Shown piece by piece: positions 1 to 7,138 of a stretch of DNA of 15,346 nt. Under the pieces are notes generated by a model, which was not told the origin of the DNA, made no database searches, and saw nothing but the letters and a program-made list of their open reading frames with translations. A program made the position numbers and the translations under genes. How positions within the stretch are numbered: position 1 is the stretch's first letter; every line of letters begins with the position of its first letter. The stretch is from an uncultured cyanobacterium (GTDB taxonomy: Bacteria > Cyanobacteriota > Cyanobacteriia > Cyanobacteriales > Geitlerinemataceae): positions 1 through 15,346 of the forward strand of contig CAKZKB010000552.1 in NCBI GenBank assembly GCA_937121005.1, read 5' to 3'.

Positions 1-1
1 G

Positions 2-76
2 GACAATGGGGTGCGTCCGCTTGGTTTACAACCGGGCATTAGCGGCACGGACGGATTTGATCCTAGCGAACTTTAG
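2..76 (+). CDS. 3' end of an unknown protein, cut by the window start
   Basis: A frame open from base 2 reads DNGVRPLGLQPGISGTDGFD and then PSEL before a TAG at 74-76. The composition (Gly, Pro, Asp, Ser) looks like a natural C-terminal tail, and the other two + frames give less plausible peptides. I do not recognise the family. The stop overlaps the stop of the minus-strand cyclase gene, so the two genes would be convergent and tail to tail. With only 24 codons visible this is a tentative call; a chance open frame is possible. Confidence 0.35.
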   Translation, partial: DNGVRPLGLQPGISGTDGFDPSEL

Positions 77-1905
77 GTCGAGTCCTCAAATTCTGAACTC
101 TGAACTCTGAACTCTGAACTGGAGCCTAGCGACTGCTGCGATCGCTCCAAATAAATCCTCGCCACTGTATCCTCTGGAGTTTGCCGCAAGCATTCCTCAA
201 ACGATTGCGCCGCCTCAGCAAATTGTCCTAAATAATAATACACCAACGAGCGCTCGAATTCCGTGCGCGTTACCAATTTTCCCTCTCGCAACTCGGGCGG
301 ATCGGCATCAAAAACTTCAAACACTGACACCCGTTCCGACTTGCCTTTCACCTGAACGCGATCGATAGCGCGGATGCAATAGTGAGAGGCATCTTCAAGA
401 TTGTAAAAGGTTTCGTGACCGATGAGCAGAGAGAGTCCGTATTCTTTTGTTAATCCTTCAATGCGTGCCGCCAAATTCACCGCATCGCCGATGGCGGTAC
501 TGTCGAGGCGATACTGTCCGCCTACCGTTCCTAACACCAACTCTCCAGTGTTGATGCCGATACCAATTTTGACGATCGGGCGATCGGGACGGCCCCGAGT
601 ATAATTGTAGTCGTGCAAGCGATGTAGCATCGAAATCCCCGCCCGTACTGCATCGTCAGCACTGCCACCAAACAGCGCCATAATCGCATCGCCAATGTAT
701 TTGTCGATAAAGCCCCCATTTTCGATGATGGCGGGTTCCATTTGCGAGAGATAGCCGTTAATGAATTTAAAATTATCCTCCGGCTTCATGGTTTCTGACA
801 AGCGAGTAAAATCGCGAATATCGGCAAAAACGATCGACATTTCCTTCTGCACCGATCGCCCCAAGGCAATCTCGGTGAGACTGTCGTATCCCAAAAAAGA
901 GAGAAACTCATTCGGGACGAAACGCTGGGCTGCATCAGCCAGTTCTTGCTCGTTTTTCAAAGCCACTTCTAAACTGGTGTTGCTGTCGTAGAGTTCGCAG
1001 ATCAACTTTTCCCGTTCGGCTTCGGCTTGCTTGCGATCGGTAATGTCTTGAAAAGCTCCGATCGCGTAAGTAATATCCCCGCGATCGTCGTAAATGGGTT
1101 TGCCCCACATTTCCACTGGAACCACGCGATCGCCTCTATGAATTTCTAAGTTGTCGGCGGTAGCAATTTCGCCATTGAGAGCGCGAGTGACAGGCAACCC
1201 TTCTGTGGGATAGAGGCGATCGCTTCCGGCGACACAAATGCGATAGGCTTGGGCAATGCGATCGACCGTGACATCGGGAAGCGGCCCTTGTCCGAGCAAA
1301 CTTTGGGCCTTTTGATTGAGGTAAAATAAATAGCGAACGCTGGCATCGACCACCATAATCCCGACGGGCATGGCTTCGAGAAATTGGGTCAGGCGACTTT
1401 CGTTCCGGTTGAGTTGGGCAATGGAAGCCGCTTGTTCGCGGGTGAGGCGAGCCAATTCTCGGTTCATTTGCTCGAGGCGATCTTGCTGTTCGAGCAGCTT
1501 TTTTTGTTGGAAATAACTGTCGATGGCCTTTTCGATGGTCAGCCGCAAATCTTCTACTTCCCAGGGTTTGGAAATATAGCGGTAGAGGCGGGCATTGTTG
1601 ATGGCGTGGCTGACGGCTTCGATATCCGCCTGTCCGGTGAGCATGATTTTGAGCGTCTCGGGGGAGAGCTCGTGTACGCGCTCGAGCAGGCGATCGCCGC
1701 GCAAACCGGGCATAATATAATCAGAAATGACCAGGGGAATCTCGCGATTTTCGGCGAGCAAGTCTTCAATGATTTTGAGGGCTTCGCGACCGTCCGTTGC
1801 CATGACGATGGCGTAGGTGCGACCCATCGATCGGCCCAGATGTCGCCGCAAACTCTCTAAAATTAAGGGTTCGTCATCGACGCAGAGAATAACGGGCTTA
1901 CTCAT
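73..1905 (-). CDS. Response regulator receiver - PAS - class III adenylate cyclase
   Basis: Predicted cytosolic signalling enzyme of 610 aa making cAMP from ATP under control of a phosphorelay. Residues 4-125 are a CheY-like receiver with acidic pair D10/D11, phospho-acceptor D62 and the conserved K113 in YISKPW. Residues 125-175 form a coiled-coil linker. Residues 172-290 are a PAS domain ending in the usual DITDRKQAE linker. Residues 355-535 are a class III nucleotidyl cyclase: metal aspartates D362 (FADIRDFT) and D406 (KYIGDA), adenine-selecting pair K402/D468, and transition-state residues N477 and R481. These choices point to ATP rather than GTP, from family knowledge. Residues 545-590 resemble a TPR hairpin. 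The last 16 or so residues (SSSEFRVQSSEFEDST) are encoded by a heptanucleotide repeat and are probably not ancestral. It is divergent from the SGNH gene, with 71 bp between them. No histidine kinase partner is in the window. Confidence 0.93.
   Translation of the reverse strand: MSKPVILCVDDEPLILESLRRHLGRSMGRTYAIVMATDGREALKIIEDLLAENREIPLVISDYIMPGLRGDRLLERVHELSPETLKIMLTGQADIEAVSHAINNARLYRYISKPWEVEDLRLTIEKAIDSYFQQKKLLEQQDRLEQMNRELARLTREQAASIAQLNRNESRLTQFLEAMPVGIMVVDASVRYLFYLNQKAQSLLGQGPLPDVTVDRIAQAYRICVAGSDRLYPTEGLPVTRALNGEIATADNLEIHRGDRVVPVEMWGKPIYDDRGDITYAIGAFQDITDRKQAEAEREKLICELYDSNTSLEVALKNEQELADAAQRFVPNEFLSFLGYDSLTEIALGRSVQKEMSIVFADIRDFTRLSETMKPEDNFKFINGYLSQMEPAIIENGGFIDKYIGDAIMALFGGSADDAVRAGISMLHRLHDYNYTRGRPDRPIVKIGIGINTGELVLGTVGGQYRLDSTAIGDAVNLAARIEGLTKEYGLSLLIGHETFYNLEDASHYCIRAIDRVQVKGKSERVSVFEVFDADPPELREGKLVTRTEFERSLVYYYLGQFAEAAQSFEECLRQTPEDTVARIYLERSQQSLGSSSEFRVQSSEFEDST
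93..135. repeat. Heptanucleotide tandem repeat (STRR type) inside a coding end
   Basis: Four perfect copies of CTGAACT occupy 93-120, followed by TGGAGCCTAGCGACTG (120-135). A near-identical tail, TGGAGCAAAGCGACTG, follows another heptamer array at 11597-11612, so repeat plus tail behave as one element. The repeat lies within the minus-strand cyclase frame and encodes its C-terminal extension. Confidence 0.85.
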
Positions 1906-1976
1906 AATTTTAGCGACAACCCAGACCGAGGGTAACGGCGCGAGTCCGGCAGCAAGTCGCTTTCTATTGTACCGCC

Positions 1977-2855
1977 ATGCCTCAAAGATCTAGAATCAAA
2001 AGGAGTATCTCCCCCGCTCGTCGTGCCATGTTCCTGCGCTCTCCCCTATTTCGCACTTGGGCGTTGGTGTCCTTGCTGGCTAACGCTGTCGCGATCGCCA
2101 CCATTGTGGTGTTGCTGTCCCGTCCGTCGCCAACCACGGCCGAGGGGCGATCGGGGGCGATCGCGAACGTTTCCTCCCGCCAAGCAGTACCCAAAGAACC
2201 CGAAGCGGGAGAACGCCACTATTTAGACTACGAGGAGTGGGTGGAGGTTCTAGAAAAAGAAGCCCGCGCCGTGGCCGAAAGCGAACCGAAACGGCTGGCG
2301 GTGTTGGCGGGAGACTCGATTACCTTATGGTTTCCCGATCGCCTGTTGAGTCCCGATCGCGTCTGGCTCAATCAAGGCATTTCTGGGGAAGTGTCCCAGG
2401 GGTTATTCGATCGCCTCTCGGTTCTCGACGAAACCGAACCGGAAACCGTATTTGTGATGATTGGGATTAACGATTTGCTGCGCGGTATTGACGACGAAAC
2501 GGTCATCGAAAATCACCGCAAGATCGTCCGCGATATTCAACAATACCATCCCGAAACGCAAATTGTCATCCAGTCGATTTTACCCCACAGTGCCGAGGAG
2601 TCTACCTGGGAAGGGCGCGATCGCCTAGAAAATGTCCCCAACGATCGCATTCGCCGTCTCAACGATCGCTTAGAAGAACTCGCCGCCGCAGAAGGGGCGA
2701 TCTATTTCGATTTGTATGCGTTTTTTGTAGACGAGGAGGGCAAGTTACCCATGGAGTTGAGTACCGATGGCTTGCACCTCAACGAAACCGGATATTGGGT
2801 GTGGAGAACGGCCCTGTTGCAGTTCGATCGCTTGGAGTTGGAGGCGCGGCGGTAG
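1977..2855 (+). CDS. Membrane-anchored SGNH/GDSL hydrolase
   Basis: Predicted esterase or acyl-hydrolase of the SGNH superfamily, 292 aa from the first ATG. A hydrophobic segment at about residues 26-48 would act as a signal anchor, leaving the enzyme outside the plasma membrane. The blocks are in order: GDSIT with nucleophile S114, GISGE with oxyanion glycine near 137, GIND with N165, and DGLHLN with catalytic D264 and H267. All four signature residues are present, so it should be active. The substrate cannot be read from the sequence; relatives act on lipids, acetylated sugars or lysophospholipids. A second in-frame ATG at 2028 would remove a basic leader. An AAAAGGAG lies at 1998-2005, rather far from it, so the start is uncertain. 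Divergent from the cyclase gene; psbO follows after 215 bp. Confidence 0.88.
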   Translation: MPQRSRIKRSISPARRAMFLRSPLFRTWALVSLLANAVAIATIVVLLSRPSPTTAEGRSGAIANVSSRQAVPKEPEAGERHYLDYEEWVEVLEKEARAVAESEPKRLAVLAGDSITLWFPDRLLSPDRVWLNQGISGEVSQGLFDRLSVLDETEPETVFVMIGINDLLRGIDDETVIENHRKIVRDIQQYHPETQIVIQSILPHSAEESTWEGRDRLENVPNDRIRRLNDRLEELAAAEGAIYFDLYAFFVDEEGKLPMELSTDGLHLNETGYWVWRTALLQFDRLELEARR

Positions 2856-2918
2856 GACTGTAGGATCCCGTTCGGAGGCTGGCGACCGACGAACTCAACC
2901 CCATCGACATCTATTCTA

Positions 2919-2948
2919 TTCGTCGGCGATCGCAAACTTTGGTAAAAT
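2919..2948 (+). promoter_or_regulatory. Candidate psbO promoter
   Basis: A -10-like TAAAAT at 2943-2948 follows a weak -35-like TTCGTC at 2919-2924 with an 18-bp spacer. This would leave a leader of about 115 nt before the psbO ATG. The -35 is poor, so this is only a candidate. Confidence 0.25.
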
Positions 2949-3070
2949 CAACGGATGGCAACGCTGCTCCCTCGCACTCTATCTGCGATCGCGTACCGGA
3001 TCCCGGAACGCTTGGCAGCGTTGGCTCGATCCCCTGGCAGGGAGTTTTAAGCATATTTTGAGGTTGCATA

Positions 3071-3901
3071 ATGAGGTACCGTGCTATTGTTTCCGCGCTT
3101 TTAGCGCTGTGTTTGTGTGTTTTGTCCGCTTGCTCGAGCGAACCCGATTTGTCCGATCGCGCCAATCTGTCCTACATGGAAATGAAGGACACTGGCTTAG
3201 CCGGCTACTGTCCGACCATGGACGAAACGGCTCGCGGCTCTATTTCTCTCGATGCCGGCCAGTCCTATCGAATTACAGAATTGTGCTTGCAGCCCAATGA
3301 CTACTTCGTCAAAGAAGAACCCAAAAGCGCTCGCAAAGAAGCTGAATTCGTCGCGGCTAAGTCCTTAACCCGCTATACCAGCAGCATCGAACAAGTGAGC
3401 GGCGATCTGATTCTTAACGGCGATGGCAGCTTGACTTTTGCAGAAAAAGACGGCATGGATTTCCAAGCCATCACCGTCCAGCTTCCCGGTGGGGAACAAG
3501 TTCCGTTTTTGTTCACCATTAAAAATTTAGTCGCCAACAGCCAACCGGGATTAAACAGCGTCAATACATCTACCAATTTAGAAGGCGATTACAAAGTGCC
3601 GTCTTATCGGGGTGCATCGTTCCTCGATCCCAAAGGTCGCGGGACAGCCACCGGATACGATAATGCCGTGGCCCTCCCGGCTTCGGCTGACGAAGAAGAG
3701 TTCGAGCGTGCCAACGTCAAGCGTACCGATACCCAAGAGGGACATATTGCTCTAAATGTCACCCAAGTCGATCCCTACACGGGCGAAATTGCGGGTATTT
3801 TCGAGTCCGAACAGGATTCGGCCACCGATTTAGGCGCTCACGATTCTTTGGAAGTCAAAGTGCGCGGAGTCTTTTACGGTCGCGTGGAACCGACAGCCTA
3901 A
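3071..3901 (+). CDS. psbO: Photosystem II manganese-stabilising protein PsbO
   Basis: Extrinsic 33-kDa subunit of photosystem II, on the lumenal side of the thylakoid membrane, where it stabilises the Mn4CaO5 cluster and supports chloride and calcium retention. The 276-aa product is the normal cyanobacterial length. It has an N-terminal export signal with a lipobox-like LSAC ending at C21, as in many cyanobacterial PsbO precursors. The single disulfide pair C47 (GLAGYCP) and C72 (TELCLQPND) is present. Hallmark stretches such as LTFAEKDG, VPFLFTIKNLVA, YRGASFLDPKGRG and the C-terminal VKVRGVFYGRVEP identify it without doubt. A TTGAGG ribosome-binding site at 3058-3063 lies 7 nt before the ATG. 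The gene looks monocistronic: the downstream gene is on the other strand. Confidence 0.98.
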   Translation: MRYRAIVSALLALCLCVLSACSSEPDLSDRANLSYMEMKDTGLAGYCPTMDETARGSISLDAGQSYRITELCLQPNDYFVKEEPKSARKEAEFVAAKSLTRYTSSIEQVSGDLILNGDGSLTFAEKDGMDFQAITVQLPGGEQVPFLFTIKNLVANSQPGLNSVNTSTNLEGDYKVPSYRGASFLDPKGRGTATGYDNAVALPASADEEEFERANVKRTDTQEGHIALNVTQVDPYTGEIAGIFESEQDSATDLGAHDSLEVKVRGVFYGRVEPTA

Positions 3902-3912
3902 TCGCTATTCTC

Positions 3913-3961
3913 GAAGGCGATCGCAGGGGAAACACTTCCCCCTCGGGCGCGATCGCCCTTC
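3913..3961 (+). terminator. Nested hairpin just after psbO
   Basis: GAAGGCGATCGC (3913-3924) pairs with GCGATCGCCCTTC (3949-3961) with one bulged base. A second hairpin, GGGGAA-ACAC-TTCCCC (3926-3941), sits inside its loop. The outer arms are built from two HIP1 palindromes. No T-run follows, so this may be a 3'-end stabilising structure rather than a classic terminator. Confidence 0.45.
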
Positions 3962-3977
3962 GGCTGCGGCGAACATC

Positions 3978-4008
3978 AAAAAAACCCGGTTCCAAATGGA
4001 AAACCGGG
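3978..4008 (-). terminator. Rho-independent terminator of the PEP-CTERM gene
   Basis: Read on the minus strand, a stem formed by CCCGGTT and AACCGGG (within 3985-4008, with a short bulge and extra CC/GG pairs) is followed by seven T residues (3978-3984 as A on the + strand). It lies 33 bp past the stop of the gene ending at 4041. Confidence 0.85.
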
Positions 4009-4040
4009 GGTCGGGAATCGCAAAAACGAATGGTGGGAAA

Positions 4041-4829
4041 TTAGCGTCGTCGCAGCGCGATCGCGCCACCCAGGACTGCCAAGCCGAAAATGGCCGACGG
4101 TTCCGGGACGCTATTGGGAGGCTCAGTGACATCTAACAGGGCGATCGAGGCATCCATGGCCGCCGGCCCCGTCAGGCTCAAGGTGACTGCACCGACGTTG
4201 GTAAAGTCCGCATTCCCCGTGAAGTTAGCAAACTCAAAAAACTCTTGTTGGGGGGCGTTGATGGCCGAGTCGAAGGTGCGGGTGAGGGTCGAGAATAGGT
4301 TTTCGGCTGTATACACGGTAAACGCAACGGTCAAACCCGGCGAGTCAGCGGCCAGCAGTTGCAAGCCAAAGCGATCGAGCAGGCCGCCTTGGGTGAGGTC
4401 GATCCCCCCTAAGCCGGTGGCGTTGACAGCCGCCGAACCGTCGTTACCGTCCCAGGCGACGGTTAATTCGGAGATCACATTGTTATCGTTCGACCAGTCC
4501 AAGCGACCGTCGAATACCGTACCGCTTGCCGAGGCGAAGGGGGGAGCCGAGTTGAGAATCGAAATATTGAGGTCGCGGAAGCCGCCGAGAACGTCGCTAC
4601 CTGCAAACGCTCCAGCTTCTTCAAAGTCCGAACCCGATCCGGTGGACTCGACGAACTGAAAGTCGGGAACGGTGGGAACGTCGAAGGTATCGACGCTGAG
4701 GGAGGCCGCCCGTGCCTCAACCGCTCCGATCGAGCCTGCTAGCGCCATTGCACCCAGCAGCGCGGCGGAAATGCGGTGCGATCGCGGCATTTCCAGGCGG
4801 GAAAATAAGGTATGGATCTGAGAAATCAT
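4041..4829 (-). CDS. Exported PEP-CTERM sorting-domain protein
   Basis: A secreted or surface protein of unknown function. The C-terminus shows the full tripartite sorting signal: VPEPS motif, a hydrophobic segment (AIFGLAVLGGAIAL) and a terminal RRR cluster, the type handled by exosortase in Gram-negative bacteria and many cyanobacteria. The N-terminus has a signal peptide (basic start, then ISAALLGAMALAGSIGAVEA) with likely cleavage after ARA. The mature middle is Asp/Asn/Gly/Ser-rich, Cys-free and beta-sheet-like, without a recognised catalytic motif. Start choice: the frame is open to a GTG at 4874, but the ATG at 4829 or the one at 4790 fits the signal peptide better, and none has a strong ribosome-binding site. 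No exosortase is in the window. Confidence 0.85.
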   Translation of the reverse strand: MISQIHTLFSRLEMPRSHRISAALLGAMALAGSIGAVEARAASLSVDTFDVPTVPDFQFVESTGSGSDFEEAGAFAGSDVLGGFRDLNISILNSAPPFASASGTVFDGRLDWSNDNNVISELTVAWDGNDGSAAVNATGLGGIDLTQGGLLDRFGLQLLAADSPGLTVAFTVYTAENLFSTLTRTFDSAINAPQQEFFEFANFTGNADFTNVGAVTLSLTGPAAMDASIALLDVTEPPNSVPEPSAIFGLAVLGGAIALRRR

Positions 4830-5019
4830 GCGCTTTAATGGTTGGCTGTTTCGGTGGGGTCGTTGCGGCTGCACTCAGCACGCACAGGCCCGATTTGCCT
4901 TCTGAGGCCAGTGTATGAAGTCTCAACCCGCCGGGATTGATTTTGATGACGGCTGTGCCATTGGCATAACAACGAGCGTACAGAGTGGACGATCGCAATT
5001 GTGTCATATCAACGACCCG

Positions 5020-5106
5020 TTAAAAGTTAGCTGACCAACGTTTGACGATCGATCCGTCTACGCGATCGAAATCGTTAAGTGCAATAACTGTCCAAACGAT
5101 TTTCAT
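5020..5106 (-). pseudogene. Remnant of a RelE/ParE-type toxin gene
   Basis: A 28-codon minus-strand frame begins MKIVWTVIALNDFDRV, like the first strand and helix of RelE/ParE-family toxins, then runs into unrelated sequence and stops at 5020. Full toxins are about 90-100 aa, so roughly four fifths is missing. Its ATG overlaps the stop of the upstream antitoxin remnant (ATGA at 5103-5106), the usual coupling of such operons. This strengthens an otherwise short match. Confidence 0.6.
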
Positions 5107-5258
5107 TTGCGCCATTTGGCAAACGCCGCCGCGACTTCTTTATCCCTGGTAAACTCGCCCGCATTGGCTTGACGCAAGCCTTCAGTAATATGAGAAATTT
5201 GCCAGTCGTAGGTTTCGAGGTAAGCGGCGATCGCCTCATTGAGAATATCATCGCGATC
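5103..5258 (-). pseudogene. Remnant of a ribbon-helix-helix (CopG/ParD-like) antitoxin gene
   Basis: The minus-strand frame ends with DDILNEAIAAYLETYDWQIS and then HITEGLRQANAGEFTRDKEV plus AAAFAKWRK. This is the second helix and toxin-binding tail of CopG/ParD-like antitoxins that pair with RelE/ParE toxins. The N-terminal DNA-binding strand (an ITVRLP-like segment) and first helix are absent: the frame upstream of about 5258 has no family resemblance and no suitable start. The stop overlaps the toxin ATG. The missing 5' part is where the promoter and start of the + strand Imm1-like gene now lie. Confidence 0.7.
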
Positions 5259-5340
5259 GCGCCTCCGAAGGCCGATCGACCCAGGTAAGGAAACGGGGTA
5301 AAATGGTAGCGATCGCGTAACAGGAGACAGCCACGATGCT

Positions 5341-5760
5341 ATGCTGATTACAAAGTTGGAAGTGACTTGGTATCCTTCGAGTTGGGGAAACTGGCAGACG
5401 ATCGACTATCCCAATCCAGACTGGGACACGATACAATTCTGGATCGAATGTTTGGACAGAGATGAGATTCCTTTTATTAACCTACTTATCGAACAGACAC
5501 CTGGCGACGAAGGGGAATTCATCTTAGTAGTTGTGGGAGGCTATGGAGAATATTTATTCGAGTTTTACGATCGCGGCTACCTCTTATGCTACCGGGATGA
5601 TTCTAGAAGTGACAGAGTTGTTAGCATCTGGAAGAGCGACCAGGGGTGTTTTGTAAGTGAAAAATATCTATGCAACGATATAGAGTTGGTTTTTATTATC
5701 GTTAGATACTTTGCAGAAACTGGAAAAGCGTTCCCCGGAGTGAATTGGACAGATGACTAA
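5341..5760 (+). CDS. Imm1-like immunity protein (orphan)
   Basis: A 139-aa acidic, soluble protein. The pattern of an N-terminal Trp-rich strand region, LDRDEIPFINLLIE, a VVGGYGEYLFEF core and the C-terminal VRYFAETGKAFPGVNW resembles the Imm1 family of immunity proteins that protect against polymorphic toxins. This is recalled family resemblance, not a search result. No cognate toxin is in the window. An AGGAG (5322-5326) is optimally spaced to an ATG at 5336 that gives only a three-codon frame (ATGCTATGCTGA); the real ATG at 5341 overlaps it. A -10-like TAAAAT is at 5299-5304. The 3' end overlaps the next gene by 8 bp (ATGACTAA), implying translational coupling. AT-richer than its neighbours, with a single HIP1-like site. 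Confidence 0.6.
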   Translation: MLITKLEVTWYPSSWGNWQTIDYPNPDWDTIQFWIECLDRDEIPFINLLIEQTPGDEGEFILVVVGGYGEYLFEFYDRGYLLCYRDDSRSDRVVSIWKSDQGCFVSEKYLCNDIELVFIIVRYFAETGKAFPGVNWTDD

Positions 5761-6925
5761 ATCAGCAGCATCAAAAAATCTCGTCCTCGTCGGTGGCGGA
5801 CACAGCCACGCGATCGTCCTGGAACTGTTCGCCAAAAAAGCATCGCCAGACGCAAATATTATCTTAATTTCCGATGTCGATCGCGCTCCCTATTCGGGAA
5901 TGTTGCCGGGGCACGTCGCCGGATTTTATCGCTTTGAAGAATGCCATATCGATCTAAAACCCTTATGCGACGCAGCCGGAGCCAAATTTTACCGCGATCG
6001 CGCCATTGGGTTAGACTTAGAAAATAACCGCCTTCTCTGCGAAAATGGCGACCCGATTCCTTTTGATGTTCTCTCCCTTGACATTGGTAGTACGCCTGCC
6101 AAATCTTCTGTTCCGGGAGTAGAAGAGTACACCACGCCTGCTAAACCCGTCCCCAATTTTTTACAGCATTGGCAAAATATCCTCGATCGCGTTTCCAAGC
6201 ATCCCGAAGAACCCATAGCGATCGCGATCGTCGGTGGTGGCGCAGGCGGCGTAGAACTCGCTTTTAACGCTCAAACTCGCATCCAAACCATTTTAGAACG
6301 AGCCGATCGGCCTCCTTCTAATCTTACCATACATTTGTTTCATCGCGGCTCGCAACTGATGGAAGGTCACGCACCACTGGTTCGCACAACCTTAGAACAG
6401 ATACTGAGAAAGCGGGGGATCGACGTGCATTTAAATGAGAACGTTACCGCGATCGAACCGGGATGTACAATTCGCTGCGAGTCCGGTTTAGAAGTAGAAA
6501 GCGATCGCGTTTTTTGGGTGACGCAAGCCTCGTCTCCCGACTGGATCGCCAACTCAAAACTCGCTACCAGCGATGGTGGTTTTATCCTCATCGGCGAAAC
6601 CCTACAATCTCTCTCGCACCCGCATATTTTCGCGGCTGGCGATATCGCCACCATGCAAAGCCATCCTCGACCGAAAGCGGGAGTTTTTGCCGTCCGTCAG
6701 GGACAACCTTTGTTTGAGAACTTGCGAAACAGTTTACAAAATAAAGCCCTTAAAACCTACATCCCGCAAAAGAATCTTTTAGCCCTCATTGGCACAGGAG
6801 ACGAACGGGCGATCGCCTCTCGTGGTAACATTGGTTTCGGCCCTTGTGGGTTATTGTGGAAATGGAAAGATCGCATCGATCGCGATTTTATGCAACGATT
6901 TGAAATAGATAACCCCACCCCGTAG
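5753..6925 (+). CDS. FAD-dependent pyridine nucleotide-disulfide oxidoreductase, SelD-associated type
   Basis: A 390-aa flavoprotein with two Rossmann folds. The FAD-binding motif is VLVGGGHSHAIVLE near the N-terminus. The NAD(P)-binding motif is IAIVGGGAGGVELAF at about residues 156-170. A second FAD contact is HIFAAGDIATM around residue 295. The PYSGMLPGHVAGFY and HIDLKPLC stretches are typical of the NDH-2-like family that occurs beside or fused to selenophosphate synthase (SelD) in cyanobacteria. In fused proteins, as I recall them, LLWKWKDRIDRDFMQRF is followed by the ~340-aa SelD domain. Here the protein stops eight codons later, inside a CCCCGTAGGGG hairpin that precedes a repeat array. 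It may therefore be a truncated fusion or a natural standalone form. Start ATG 5753 overlaps the immunity gene. Confidence 0.88.
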   Translation: MTKSAASKNLVLVGGGHSHAIVLELFAKKASPDANIILISDVDRAPYSGMLPGHVAGFYRFEECHIDLKPLCDAAGAKFYRDRAIGLDLENNRLLCENGDPIPFDVLSLDIGSTPAKSSVPGVEEYTTPAKPVPNFLQHWQNILDRVSKHPEEPIAIAIVGGGAGGVELAFNAQTRIQTILERADRPPSNLTIHLFHRGSQLMEGHAPLVRTTLEQILRKRGIDVHLNENVTAIEPGCTIRCESGLEVESDRVFWVTQASSPDWIANSKLATSDGGFILIGETLQSLSHPHIFAAGDIATMQSHPRPKAGVFAVRQGQPLFENLRNSLQNKALKTYIPQKNLLALIGTGDERAIASRGNIGFGPCGLLWKWKDRIDRDFMQRFEIDNPTP

Positions 6926-6928
6926 GGG
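6918..6928. repeat. Small hairpin containing the stop codon of the FAD gene
   Basis: CCCC-GTA-GGGG forms a short inverted repeat whose centre contains the TAG stop (6923-6925). It directly precedes the 70-bp tandem repeats and looks like the outer edge of the repeat cluster. Confidence 0.5.
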
Positions 6929-6932
6929 CTAG

Positions 6933-7137
6933 GCATTCGCACAGATAAACGATCGGTTGTTGTGTAAAGTAACAGGGCGAATGCCTCGCCCTCCCCCGTA
7001 ACGCGATCGCACAGATAAACGATCGGTTGTTGTGTAAAGTAACAGGGCGAATGCCTCGCCCTCCCCCGTAACGCATTCGCACAGATAAACGATCGGTTGT
7101 TGTATAAAGTAACAGGGCGAATGCCTCGCCCTCCCCG
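6933..7137. repeat. Three tandem 70-bp units
   Basis: Nearly identical copies occupy 6933-7002, 7003-7072 and 7073-7137. Copy 2 has GCGATCGC where copies 1 and 3 have GCATTCGC; copy 3 has one G-to-A change and one lost C near its end. Each unit carries a hairpin GGGCGA-ATGCC-TCGCCC. The unit start GCATTCGC in copies 1 and 3 can instead pair with GCGAATGC, so two exclusive folds exist. All three frames of one strand stay partly open, but the peptides simply repeat with the unit and I do not call them genes. Confidence 0.9.
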
Positions 7138-7138
7138 T

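Noticed and set aside
1384..1860. 158-codon + strand frame opposite the cyclase gene
   Set aside because: Antisense shadow of the receiver domain; no independent evidence.
2767..3300. 177-codon + strand frame bridging the SGNH and psbO genes
   Set aside because: Overlaps both real genes in another frame, with Arg/Cys-rich shadow composition.
4090..4659. 189-codon + strand frame opposite the PEP-CTERM gene
   Set aside because: Antisense of a gene with clear signal and sorting sequences; no motifs of its own.
4717..5007. 96-codon minus-strand frame over the PEP-CTERM upstream region
   Set aside because: It overlaps the signal peptide region of the PEP-CTERM gene in another frame, has no recognisable domain and no ribosome-binding site.
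6933..7137. CRISPR array
   Set aside because: Units are contiguous 70-bp near-identical copies with no variable spacers and no cas genes nearby.
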